A stretch of 64,000 nucleotides of DNA, taken from Corythucha ciliata. Taxonomy: Eukaryota; Arthropoda; Insecta; Hemiptera; Tingidae. Within the stretch, counting starts at the first letter, position 1; every line of letters begins with the position of its first letter. Made by a program: the position numbers and the translations under genes. Below, in pieces: positions 1 to 10,079 of this stretch. The stretch spans positions 39,041,253-39,105,252 of the forward strand of contig CM075939.1 in NCBI GenBank assembly GCA_038030265.1, read 5' to 3'. Below the pieces are notes generated by a model, which saw nothing but the letters and a program-made list of their open reading frames with translations, was not told the origin of the DNA and ran no database searches.

Positions 1-1859
1 CTTATGCATTTTGTAGCTTTGTGTAGTATTGGAGGTTTGTAGGGACGCCCGAAAGAACCTATAAAAAGCCCTTCGAAAACCACAGAAACTTTCGAAAATT
101 GTTGAAGAGAGGAGGGTGACAATATGGAAAGAAGTTCGTTTAAACAAAGTCGGCAGCAAACAGTATCAGGGAGGGTCAAACATTAATGAAACAAATTATG
201 TTCTCAACATCATTACTTCTGGGACGAATTTACTCGCATTTAGTCAAGGAAAATGATGTTGTCCTAAAAAGATGTTTAAAAAATCATATCTCGAAGGGTT
301 TTGATTTTCGGACCATGGCTTATGGGGTGTTTTCGATCGCAAATGAGGTCTAATTTAACCCAATTTTTTTTTTGTTACACTTATACGCATCCACCCTGTA
401 TGCATAGTTATGCCTTCCATTCTTACCGAACTTCAGTGTCTTTTAGTGCATTCAATTTATGCGTACTAGTGACTTTCATTTATGTGTTGAGTTCACTATT
501 GGTTCCGTCGTTATGGTGGCAAGCATGCCGGCCATGCCAGGCCCAAAAATTTGATTTAACGAAGGTCTTCAATCGGCATCGAAATTTCTTGAAAATCTTC
601 AGTGGGTGGTAGGGGAAGGAATAATCACCTAATTATTAAACTCGTTTATTCCAGTATAAGGGGTTATTCTGTTACTATAATTTTGAGGCGTCGGATTGTT
701 TTATCGAAAACCATCTAATTTCATTGGATTTTTGGAGACACATGGACACACATGACTTCCGACAGGAAATTCGATACCTTGCCTTGAATCCCGTTCACAC
801 GATACGATTTTTCAAGTGAAAACGCTCTCAATTCCACACAAACGTTCACAAACGCGTGATTTCCATGAAAGGTAATCAAGACCCATATGTTTTTCCCCGC
901 TGTGCCGTGAAAATCGCAAACAAAATCGCTTCGGGTGAACAAGGCTTCGAAATGACAGAATTACCACCTACCCCTGGCCAGATTTGGCAAAAATATCATG
1001 CAAAAAATGTCTTGCTCCATTTCAATTTTCTGAACAAGTCGAAAGGAGGATACAAGAAGAGGGTTAAATAAAATTTCCGAAAAATCGGCAAACATTAGTA
1101 ATAATTAGCTATACTAATGCGGCTAACTTCAGGGCATTGTATTTAAATTATGAACTTCAATTGATTTAAACCGAGTTTATCGAAATATTAAAAAAGTGGA
1201 GAGGGTAATAAGAGGTGGCTGGGAGAGAGTACCGATCTTTAGACATTTTAAAATTTCATTAAATAATTGAATGAAATTGTCATAAGTCGCTGTGCACCAG
1301 CTCGAACAACATGACTGAATAGATACGTACGACAATTATTAGCTGTTCATCCGAAAAAATCAAGCCGTTTTAAACTACCCCTTCAAAAATGTATCTCAAA
1401 GGGAAGAAATAATAAATTCGAAGTTAGGTCCATTCAGGCTTCCCTCGCCTCGCTAAGTCACCCACATGCACAAACTCAAGGTCGTTTGTCCGACGGAAAC
1501 GGTTTACCCCAATCCTCCTCGCCTGTAAGCCTCTTGAGTAAGAAGTTCATCCCACTGCCGTATAATTTATGAGCGCGCCTCTTTCTGAAGCTGAATTATT
1601 TGAAAATTGAAATTCCGATTTTTCTCCAAATTGGGCGAGTTTCTTAAAATGTTTTTCATACCATAAATCGTAGGAAACTCTGAACAATGGAACCCCGCAG
1701 AGTTTTCCGTGAACTACGCAATTTTAACCACGCATTTATAACACTTATATATATAGGTATTTAAAATTTCGCAAAAACTCTTGCGGGCTTCAATTTTATG
1801 GAATTTTTGAGGAATTTAGCAAAAAAAATCAAACAAATCGGAGCAATACAAGCCGAGAT
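1..1859. other. Intergenic, no gene recognised
   Basis: AT-rich sequence with many stops in all frames. The open frames are short and match no family I recognise, and I see no splice-linked coding segments, tRNA or clear repeat structure. Confidence 0.5.
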
Positions 1860-2862
1860 TTTTTGGAACTCGTTTTACCATAGGAAAGTAGAGCCTTAAA
1901 ATCCACACCAGATGGCAAGGCGTTGTCCAGTCTTAGGAATCCCTGGATTTCTTCTATACCGCGGTAATGCAGAGACAAGCCGATATGGTCTATTTGTAAT
2001 TTCGTTTGGTACGAGTACTTCAAATCTTTTCCATGGTGCCTGGGCGGCTGTCCCTTCTGCCTATCACTGGATCCACCTGGTTCGAGGGCTCACAGCCCGA
2101 ATTTTTCGTTTAATTCTTTGGGGCCCCTTGGCTCGGGGTCCTTCGGCGATCGCTGACCTGGCTGTGATACATAATCACTCGACTATAATAATAGCTTATT
2201 TTACTATCCTAGGTTTTGGTCATCATCAGGGGAAGGCCTGGTTGGCATTAGGGACCTCTGACGATTTCCTTAAAGAATTTCTCGTCGCTCACATTTTTTC
2301 ATTCATATAATTGTGCGAATCGTATATTTTTTCATTTTATTGAATACCATCGATGGTCAGTTTGAAATGGTGCGTACGTTGAATCTGGACACTCCAATTT
2401 GGTGAGTGACAAGGCATCTTTCCTTCTCCGAAAAAAATTAAAAGTTTAGTCAAAAAGCTTTAGTATCAGCCCGCGATCGATCTTGCTGCACGACGGCCCG
2501 AAAGCGACGCCAGGGTTGAACCGACCAGAGCCTTTTAAGAGAATAGAAACAAAATCTTAATGATAACAGAGCAATTCAATAGACCAAAAAAATGGAGAAT
2601 AATCCCTACCAGAAATACCGCGACGCCTGCTACTATGAGCGTGAATTTTCCAGTCATGACTTGTTGATATGTGCGTCTACAAAGTAATCCTCAGAATGAA
2701 GTTTCTATTGTTCAAAGCCTATTATATAGGTACCCAAAGGATCCTAACTACGAGCTCATATTAACTTGTTTCAGAAATAATTACACCAATTACATAGAGT
2801 ATCAATCTAGGACGGATTTTAATTATTATTCAACTTTCTTCGAGTGCTTTAGTGTGTTGTAA
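1860..2862 (+). repeat. Dispersed repeat family R, copy A
   Basis: This block matches 10080-11500 on the plus strand and, for its distal part, 8690-9140 on the minus strand. Shared landmarks include GGTTCGAGGGCTCACA, CTTCGGCGATCGC, TTTTGGTCATCATCAGGGGA and TTGAATACCATCGATG. Copy A lacks the LINE tail that interrupts copy B. Short open frames inside are not conserved between copies, so I see no protein. The class is unknown: no terminal inverted repeat or poly-A tail was found. Boundaries are approximate. Confidence 0.65.
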
Positions 2863-2989
2863 TCACCATTTGCCAAAGTTATTTTCTCAACGTTCAATTT
2901 TTTTAGTAATCAATTTTCTTAATTAAGTTGCACATGCAAACGGACTGCGCTTTTAAATGAGAAAATTACGGAATTCGTTAATGCTCACT

Positions 2990-3204
2990 ACGACCTTTTC
3001 CATGTAGGCCAAACTGGTCAATCATGCTCTCAAAATATCAAACTGACCATTTTCACCCAAGAAATGGCTACTAACGGACGGTTCACTCACTAAAAAAGGC
3101 AAGACTGCGTAATTGCGACCAAAACTGACGATTTCAGCATTAAAAATGGCTAACTAACTAACCGATCGCACATTTTATCCCGACAACTCAGAATAGGCCC
3201 CCAG
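2990..3204 (+). repeat. Short degenerate array plus MITE end
   Basis: The motif 'CCAAACTG..CATT/CATGC' recurs at about 30-bp intervals, the same type as the longer array at 42120-43640. At 3189-3203 the sequence AGAATAGGCCCCCAG equals the right terminus of the MITE at 17840-17982, so a truncated copy of that MITE may lie here. Confidence 0.45.
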
Positions 3205-3299
3205 GTATCGTAAAAACCATGGCAACGAGGTACCACCCCTCACTCTTCTTCCATTTTACGACACGTAAATTTTCCAAGTTACAGAATCATCCCCCCGTG

Positions 3300-3830
3300 C
3301 CACAGTCACTGTCCTTGTCACTCTCTTAGTACTTTCACTGGCGTACGAAGTAGGGAGTAGGGATCAAGGAGGCAGACTGCCCTGTGACGGGGATAGCGTG
3401 TGATGTAAGTTTTTCCATCCGTCCTTTCTGAATTGAAGCAATGGCCGCACTTAGTCTTTTGCCGTTGCAAAGGTGTCAATCTAGCACAGCGCTGGAGTTG
3501 CAAAACTCCAGTAAGCACTTAATTCTACACTTCAGCGTTTAAACACGAGCCCCGAGTTTTGCAACGCAACCGATGTAGAGGACTTAGCACTACACATGTT
3601 TAGAGTGTTGAATGGAAATCGCTATTGGTGCACCATGGTTTATAAGTATGTACTGTATAGAATTCGAAATAAATTAATTTAAAAGGAGCGCTGGCGTTGT
3701 CTAGAGATCAATATGTACATAGGCCAGGGCGCCATCACTGTCCTTGTCATAGTACTTTTACTGGTTGGGAGTAGGGATGAAGGGCGACGACCACCCTGCG
3801 ACGGGGTCTGATAGCGCTGTGTCAGAGGGC
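3300..3830 (+). repeat. Direct repeat pair and dispersed repeat
   Basis: About 95 bp at 3305-3400 recurs at 3733-3820; both copies carry ACTGTCCTTGTCA, GGGAGTAGGGAT and GACGGGG in order. Segments 3400-3445 and 3600-3650 are found colinear but inverted at 9560-9697. The open frame here (3318-3518, minus) matches no family I know. Confidence 0.55.
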
Positions 3831-4027
3831 CCCAGAAAAGTATGAAAATGGGGATTTTTAGGTTTTATGTTCGTGGAACGAGGTACGTAAAAAAACGAAA
3901 AAAAGAGTAGGAGCGACTAAAAGTGAAAACGCCAATGAGGAAGTAACATAAAAAATAAAATCGCCGGAAACTTTTTTTTCGAAAGAAAATGACTAAATAT
4001 GACCGGGAATTGAATATTAGTGCGTAA

Positions 4028-4164
4028 AGGCCCGTTCACAAGCTCTATGTTTGCGTTTTGTGGAGTTTATGCAACCAAACAAATTTATTCCCTCGAAAAA
4101 TGAAGCATTTTGATAGGTTGCATAGACACCACACAACACAAACATAGAGCTTGTGAACGGGCCT
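4028..4164. mobile_element. 137-bp foldback MITE, family F1
   Basis: The whole element is one imperfect palindrome: it starts AGGCCCGTTCACAAGC and ends with the inverted match GCTTGTGAACGGGCCT. It is flanked by TAA on both sides (4025-4027 and 4165-4167). A copy of identical length lies at 59432-59568 and a decayed one at 48803-48933. A TAA/TTA target duplication is the hallmark of PIF/Harbinger elements, so this is inferred to be a Harbinger-mobilised MITE. Confidence 0.85.
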
Positions 4165-4350
4165 TAAATGATTGATTTCGATTTATAGTGAAATAACAAA
4201 ACTTGCCAATTTGTTTTTGTTACTTTAAACGGCCGGTCTGTAACTCGTGACGTAGTAAATGGGTTGTGATCCCTCCCAACCAGCCGCATCATGACTGTTA
4301 TCATGTCTTGTCCCTTCTTGTCATTTCTTGTCCTTCCCATTCTCTTAAGT

Positions 4351-4455
4351 CCTATTGTTTGATTTGTGGGAAGCTACAGTGAAGATCATGCGAATGCTGT
4401 TATTACGTCATCAGTCTATCTAGCCTATTTCAAATGGGTCCCACAAACCAATAGT
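4351..4455. repeat. Small inverted repeat
   Basis: CTATTGTTTGATTTGTGGGA at the left and TCCCACAAACCAATAG at the right are inverted matches interrupted by a 4-base difference. It may be a small foldback element; no target duplication is clear. Confidence 0.35.
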
Positions 4456-4744
4456 TTTAAAAATTAATAAAAACTATGGGGCCTGATTTTATTTGAACGG
4501 ATCGTGTTTTCATGAGTTTGGGTACACAAGGTACCACGACAGCATGATTTTGGAAAATGTGTTACTTTCTCATTCTCGGCTTCCGAAGGCAAGTTTGTGG
4601 CTCTGCATCGGCCTAAAAAGGGGGTTATGTTGTGCGAGAATAATATAGAGAAAAGGAGCTCTATCCGGGGAATTAATCGCCACTCGGTGAGTGTACCCGA
4701 GCTCAAGGACGAGCGGGAGAGAATAGCCCCAAATCGTCAACCCA

Positions 4745-7100
4745 TCCTTGGGAGGAAACCGAGAGCGGGCCGCGTGGAGGACGTTCGTTGAGGATGGTCT
4801 CTCGGCGAACCCTTGGGGCATTCCCTACAGAGTCGCCGTGGGGAAGATCAGGTCTCCGAGCGTCCTCCCGTTTCTGGAAGCGTCGCGTGGTGGGGGGGCT
4901 GAGGAACTTCATCCGACGTATCTTCCCGCGGGGCGAACCCGGGGAGGACTCTGCTGCGGATCGCGAATCAAGAGCGGAAGCGGCGGTGGTCCCACAAACG
5001 GCAGGCAGTGAGCTCTTCACGGAGGAGGAGCTTCGGGACGCCCTTGGTGGGTTGGCGTCGGGCAGGGCTCCGGGGTTCACCGGGGTGTGCCCTGAGATGC
5101 TTAAGCATCTCCCGGACTCGGCGGTGGAGTCCTTTTTGGGGCTCTACAATCGATGTCTTGTGGCGGGGTACTTCCCGGTGAGATGGCGGGTCGCTGTGGT
5201 GATACTTCTTCTGAAGTCGCCCGACCGCGACCCGGCGTCTCCCGGTAGCTATAGGCCGATTAGCCTCCTGCCCTGCGAGAGCAAGGTCCTGGAGCGGCTC
5301 CTCCTTGGCCGGTTGGAGCCTTTCATCAAGGAGGCGCTCCATCCGCGCCAGTTTGGGGGGGTAAGAGGGGGCTCGACGGACGCGGCACTGGACGCGGTGC
5401 AGACCCTCATCGATGCCCCCTACGGGAAGTACAAGGTGGCGGTCCTGCTGGATGTGCAGGGGGCCTTCGACTCAGTGTCGTGGCCGGGGGTCTTGATGGC
5501 GCTGCGAGATGCTGGTGTCCCAAACGACATCTTTAGGGTGATCGCCTCGTACTTCGAGTCGAGGGAGGTGCGGCTCCGCTACGGTAGTGAGGAGGTGCGG
5601 GAACCTCTCACCAGAGGTTGCCCGCAGGGGTCGGTTCTCTCGGCTGCTTTGTGGAACCTTCTCTTTGCCGCCCTTTTGTGGCTTTTGCAGGGGGAGGGTT
5701 TCGAGGGAGTGGCGTACGTGGACGACCTTGCGGTTGTTGTCGCGGCGCGCTCCCGGGACGAGGCCGGTCGGGAGATCGAACGGCTGTTGCGAGTCGTGGA
5801 CGAATGGTGCGGGGCGGTCAAACTGGCTCTCGCGGTGCCGAAGACCCAAATGGTCCTAATGCGGGGTCGTCTCTCGCAGGGTAGCCCCCTGGTGGTGCGC
5901 TATCGGGGATCACGCCTTGTGGGGGAACGGCAGGGCCGCCACCTAGGGGTCGAGATTAACCCGGGGAGGACAGCGACCCCGCAGCTAGAGGCGGTTGCGG
6001 GGAAGCTGGAGAGGACCTTTGCCCTCTTTAGGTCGGTGGGGGGCAACGTATGGGGCACGAACTTCCACTGCCGAGCTCGTTACTTCAGGGAGGTATTCAT
6101 ACCTACCCTGCTGTACGGTGCAACGTGGTGGTGGCACCGGCCCACGAAAGCTCAGAGGGCGAAGGTCCTCAGCTTGCAGCGGCAGGCCTTGGTAAGGGTG
6201 ACCATGGCGTACCGGACTGTCAGTTCCGACGCGCTTCAGGTGCTGGCGGGGATACCTCCTGCGGACCTCCTGCTCGACGCATGGGTTCACGGGCGCCGCC
6301 TGGTTCAGGGAAACTTGGACCGGGTACGGTGCCGTGAAGATTGGGCAGAGCGCCTCGGTCTCTTGGCCGAGGAGTGGGGGGCCGCATGGGGCCTCCGCCT
6401 CCTTGACGACCTAGTCGTTGAGGCTTGGCAGGCGCGTTGGACTTACAGTTCAACGGGTAGGCGTACATTCGGGTTCGTGCCCGACGTTCGGACGAGACTG
6501 GCAGCGGCCAAGTGGTTCACCCTTGAGCACGCTGCCATGCAAATCCTGACTGGACACGGCTCGTTTAACGCCAAGTTGTGGTTCTTCCGGCGGCGGGACT
6601 CTCCAACATGCCCTTGTGGTGTCGAGGAGGAGACCGCCGACCATGTGCTTCGTCGCTGCAGCCTCCACGGGGATCTGCGGCGGGCGACATGGGGGAGTGG
6701 AGGCCCGCCGGGAGACGCGGCTCTTGTCCGAGACCGGCGGGCGTATGGCCGCCTCCTGGCCTTCTCCCGCTCCTGGCTGGAGCGAAGAGGGCTGGGACCG
6801 TCCATGCTTGAGTAGGGTTCCCTACTCGGGCAACCCGGGCAGGGTTCTCTTCCCTGTCCGGTTTCGGTCCATGGCGGAAGCCAGCATCCTCAGCTCAAAA
6901 GACCCACCTCCGCGTGGTCTCTCTCGGGCACGGCTGGCTGGCCAGCAGCCGTGGCTAACGGGTTGAGCTGAGCGATGGGACCGACTCTGTTGCGGTATCC
7001 GGGCCAAAGATGGGGTACAGGCCAGGTAAAGGCCTGCAAAAAGGTCTAGGTACTGGCCACATCTTAAGGAGTTCCGCAGAGGGAGGAAACCGAGCCTCTT
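4745..7100 (+). mobile_element. R1-like LINE, 5'-truncated
   Basis: A non-LTR retrotransposon copy. It begins within the linker between endonuclease and reverse transcriptase (NPWG..YR motif near 4808) and continues through the RT, thumb and C-terminal zinc motif to a GC-rich 3' UTR. No endonuclease precedes it. The 3' UTR at 6830-7080 is homologous to the separate tail at 10502-10822; both share a GCACGGCT.GCTGGCCA block and an ATCTTAAGGA/ATCTTGAGGA block. The exact 3' end and target duplication could not be fixed. The copy is much more GC-rich than its surroundings, as expected for a recent insertion. Confidence 0.85.
4788..6815 (+). CDS. LINE reverse transcriptase (ORF2 C-terminal part)
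   Basis: 675 codons without a stop. Reverse transcriptase palm and fingers: SYRPISLLP at residues 154-162, the first catalytic aspartate in DVQGAFD (222-228), and the catalytic YVDD box at 310-313. A thumb region follows, then a C-terminal zinc motif C608-x-C610-x8-H619-x4-C624 as in R1-clade ORF2 proteins. It would copy LINE RNA at the genomic target. The true frame upstream is a different one: NPWGIPYRVAVGK is read in the frame of 4748, and the switch falls at or near the G7 run at 4892-4898, so this copy has one frameshift and its listed start is not the native one. The endonuclease is absent, so this copy cannot be autonomous. An intact 2-kb frame suggests young age. Confidence 0.88.
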   Translation: MRMVSRRTLGAFPTESPWGRSGLRASSRFWKRRVVGGLRNFIRRIFPRGEPGEDSAADRESRAEAAVVPQTAGSELFTEEELRDALGGLASGRAPGFTGVCPEMLKHLPDSAVESFLGLYNRCLVAGYFPVRWRVAVVILLLKSPDRDPASPGSYRPISLLPCESKVLERLLLGRLEPFIKEALHPRQFGGVRGGSTDAALDAVQTLIDAPYGKYKVAVLLDVQGAFDSVSWPGVLMALRDAGVPNDIFRVIASYFESREVRLRYGSEEVREPLTRGCPQGSVLSAALWNLLFAALLWLLQGEGFEGVAYVDDLAVVVAARSRDEAGREIERLLRVVDEWCGAVKLALAVPKTQMVLMRGRLSQGSPLVVRYRGSRLVGERQGRHLGVEINPGRTATPQLEAVAGKLERTFALFRSVGGNVWGTNFHCRARYFREVFIPTLLYGATWWWHRPTKAQRAKVLSLQRQALVRVTMAYRTVSSDALQVLAGIPPADLLLDAWVHGRRLVQGNLDRVRCREDWAERLGLLAEEWGAAWGLRLLDDLVVEAWQARWTYSSTGRRTFGFVPDVRTRLAAAKWFTLEHAAMQILTGHGSFNAKLWFFRRRDSPTCPCGVEEETADHVLRRCSLHGDLRRATWGSGGPPGDAALVRDRRAYGRLLAFSRSWLERRGLGPSMLE

Positions 7101-8116
7101 TGAACTGCCCGTGTGCCGCCGCTCGACCACGTTACCGCGAACCCATCGGGTCTCGAAGAAGTTGAGTCTAGCCTGAGGTTGTAAATACTCGATGTTATAC
7201 TTTGTAACCTCGATCGTTGTCGTGCCGCAACGGCGCGTCCGCTCGAATCTTCACCCTTGAACCGGCTTCCCGGAGGCTCCCTGAATTGAGGCCTTGTCGT
7301 GTTTTACAGCTCAAACTGAAAAAAGACACCTAAAATGCCCTGAACCGGGAAAGGTTTCGGAGGTTTTTCGAACGTACCTCCCCTCCTTGACAACTTTTAC
7401 TAATTCTATTCAATTCTACAGATTCTGCAGGACCTACCGAATCGAATGATCACTCATAATTTAGTGTTATCATGTTCCTTATATTTGTTTTTTATTATTG
7501 AAAAGTGTCCCGCTTGATGGCGAATTGGTTAACAACCGGGACACAATAGGGTTTTGGATGAATTTTTGCCCTAAACCCTGTAATTGTAGCATCGTTTTCA
7601 ACCGGGACAGACGTAGGTTTTTTAAAAAGGAGTAAAGGCTTGTATAGCCCGACAAGAACATGAACTCGCGGCTAGCGCTCTCTCATTCGATTAGTTGAAA
7701 CTGCTCTTCCCTCTACTTACGTTAAAGAATTGGTTTTCCCACGGTTTACCAAAGATAAGTGTTATTATTAAGCTGATGTTTCATGGAGGGTGTAAGGAAA
7801 AATAGAGGGGCTGATCACAGTCCACGTTTCACTTGACGGGCTATACATATCCTACATAGTTTTTTTTTTTTATTGGAAAATCTCAAGTCTTTCATTAAGA
7901 ATGCAAGGAAAGAATGCAACGTTTCATATTGCTATAATCACATAATTCTTTATAAAAATAAATAAAATAAAATAATTAATTATTAGACGAGCCATTATCG
8001 ATCCAAGCAAACACAAACACATCCAAGAATTATTGTAATAACAAGTTGCACGAAAGTAAAAAGGATGCAATGTCGAAACACGACATTTATCCCACCAAGT
8101 CGCGGGACAATCTAAT
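7101..8116. other. No gene recognised; possible small inverted repeat
   Basis: TGTATAGCCCG.CAAG near 7650 and CTTGACGGGCTATACAT near 7835 are inverted matches and could bound a roughly 200-bp foldback element. Otherwise only AT-rich sequence without supported coding potential. Confidence 0.35.
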
Positions 8117-8250
8117 TTGCAGAACGGGGCCTTGAAAATTTCGTACGTCGCTGAAAATGCGCACACAATCTTCTACTGGTATCAGACAAATGTGTCCATT
8201 TTGTGTACATTTTCAGCGTTGTACAAAATTTTCAAGACCTCGTTCTGCAA
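8117..8250. mobile_element. Foldback element with 49-bp arms
   Basis: Left arm 8117-8165 starts TTGCAGAACGGGGCCTTGAA; right arm 8202-8250 is its inverted match with a handful of mismatches. The loop is 36 bp. No protein is encoded; short frames crossing it are by-products of the palindrome. Target duplication not evident. A poly-A run lies about 110 bp downstream (8360-8384). Confidence 0.7.
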
Positions 8251-8689
8251 GCTTTTGTCCGTTCGGCAAAGTCGCACTGTACGCACCGGTTGAGGAATTT
8301 CAGAAGCGGTTGGTGCTTATTTTTGGGAAAAGAATCGTACTGGATTCATTTTAGAGGTTTAAAAAAAAAAAAAAAAAAAAAAAAAGACAGGATCACTAAA
8401 GATCCAGCACTGAATGTAGAATAAGGGGGAAAAAAATCGCTCCGGCAGCTGGTGGTCGGAAAGAAAGCACTTCATTTCGTACACGGACACCTTAAGCCGT
8501 CCCAGAAGTAATAATGTTGAGACCATAATTTGTCTCGCTGATGTTTGACCCTTCCTCACACTGTTTGCTGCCGGGTTTGTTCAAGCTGAACTGAATAGGA
8601 ATCAAAGACTACTTTAACATTGAGTTTCGCACCGAATATTATGCTTCTAGAATCAACTGGTGATTTGTAGTGATTTAAAGCGGATACTA

Positions 8690-9140
8690 ATGTCTGGAAA
8701 ATTCATGCTCATAATAGCAGGCGTCATGGTATTTCTGGTTAGGATTATTATCCATTTTTTTGGTCTGTTAAATTACTTGGTTATCATAAGACTTTGTATC
8801 TATTTCTTTTAATAGGCCCAGGTCAGCTCAGCCTGGGTATTACCAGTGGTCAAACGCAGTAACGAACGGGACGAGGTAGGCTGTTACTAAAGCTATTTGA
8901 CTGAAATTTTTAGTTTCTTCGGAAAAAGAAAGACGCCTTGCCACTGACCAAACGACCCAGTCCATCTTCAAGGTACGCACGATTTCAAACTGAGCCATCC
9001 ATGGTATTCAATAAAATGAAAAATATACGATTTGCACAATTATATGAATGAAGAAATAATAAAAAATGTAAGAGACACGAAATTCTTCAAGGCAATTGTC
9101 AGGGGTCTCTTATGCCAACCAGGCATTCCCCTGATACGAA
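8690..9140 (-). repeat. Dispersed repeat family R, copy C
   Basis: The reverse complement of this block matches 10850-11290 (copy B) and the distal part of copy A. Shared landmarks: AAATTCATGCTCATAATAGC, GGCCCAGGTCAGCTCAGCCT, TGGTATTCAATAAAATGAAA and a tract ending CCAGGCATTCCCCTGATAC. It is the only inverted copy and carries only the distal half. Confidence 0.65.
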
Positions 9141-9539
9141 GCGCTCGGAAGAGTAAGTTGAAAACGTGAACAGTTGATAGTTAGAGGAGTTGACCGTTGG
9201 TGAAGAATTAAAGTGCAAGGGAAGTGTTTTCAGCTCAAGGACTTGGTATCAGTAAGTCGCACAATTATTCCTATTTTTCTTCAGCATATAATTACCATGG
9301 AGCAAACCATGTAGTTTAGCAATTGTAATAAAGTGTTTCCGGAAGGCAATTGTAATAAAGTGGGACAAATAAATTTAAGCGTTAAAGGGTTTTTAGTCGT
9401 GGAACAAAAAAGAGCTATTTGGCCTGGGGAACGACGCCTCAGAAGTTATCCAAATAAAAAAAAAAAATAACTGGTCCGCAGAACGAACGAAACTCCTCAA
9501 CCGGTCCTGTGCGATTTGGTGGGATAAATAATGTCGTAT

Positions 9540-9760
9540 TTCGTCATCGCATCCCTTTTACTATCGCTATCAAACCATGGCACGTAAAACCAATAGCGAT
9601 TTCCATTCAATACTTTACACACTATGTGTATTGCTGCGTTTTTTCTATTATTAAATTCAGAAAGGACGGATGGAAAAACTTACAACACACGAGTGTATTG
9701 CATTGAATGGAAAACGCCACAAGAGTTAGCCCGTAGAACCAGGAATATGTTCACCTGGGG
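9540..9760 (-). repeat. Inverted copy of the 3400-3650 repeat
   Basis: The reverse complement aligns with 3400-3445 (GTAAGTTTTTCCATCCGTCC) and 3600-3650 (GAATGGAAATCGCTATTGGT) in the same order. The block between them is about 160 bp shorter here. No coding content is supported. Confidence 0.6.
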
Positions 9761-10079
9761 CTCCTTGAAATCGGTAAAGGGCAATGCCAGTTGTTTTTAT
9801 TGGCCAAAAACCTGGAAATTTTACGGCGTGATATGATTATTCAGCCTGAAAACACTCAATTCAGTTTCTGGAATCGACGTACCTACGTCCAGTTATGTTT
9901 ATTACACGAGTAATAGCCTCAGTGCCTGGGACTAGTTATTATTTGGCCAAAAAGACGGAAATTTTAATCAATAACTATTTTATCAGCCTTTCGAACTGGA
10001 AACTTGGCTAAACTGTGGCCATTTTGTCCCGAAAAACCTCAATAAACCCTGCATTTTTTTTTTTTTTTTCAAAATTTTC

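Noticed and set aside
4703..6805. Several minus- and plus-strand frames of 66-125 codons inside the LINE
   Set aside because: GC-rich shadows of the reverse-transcriptase frame.
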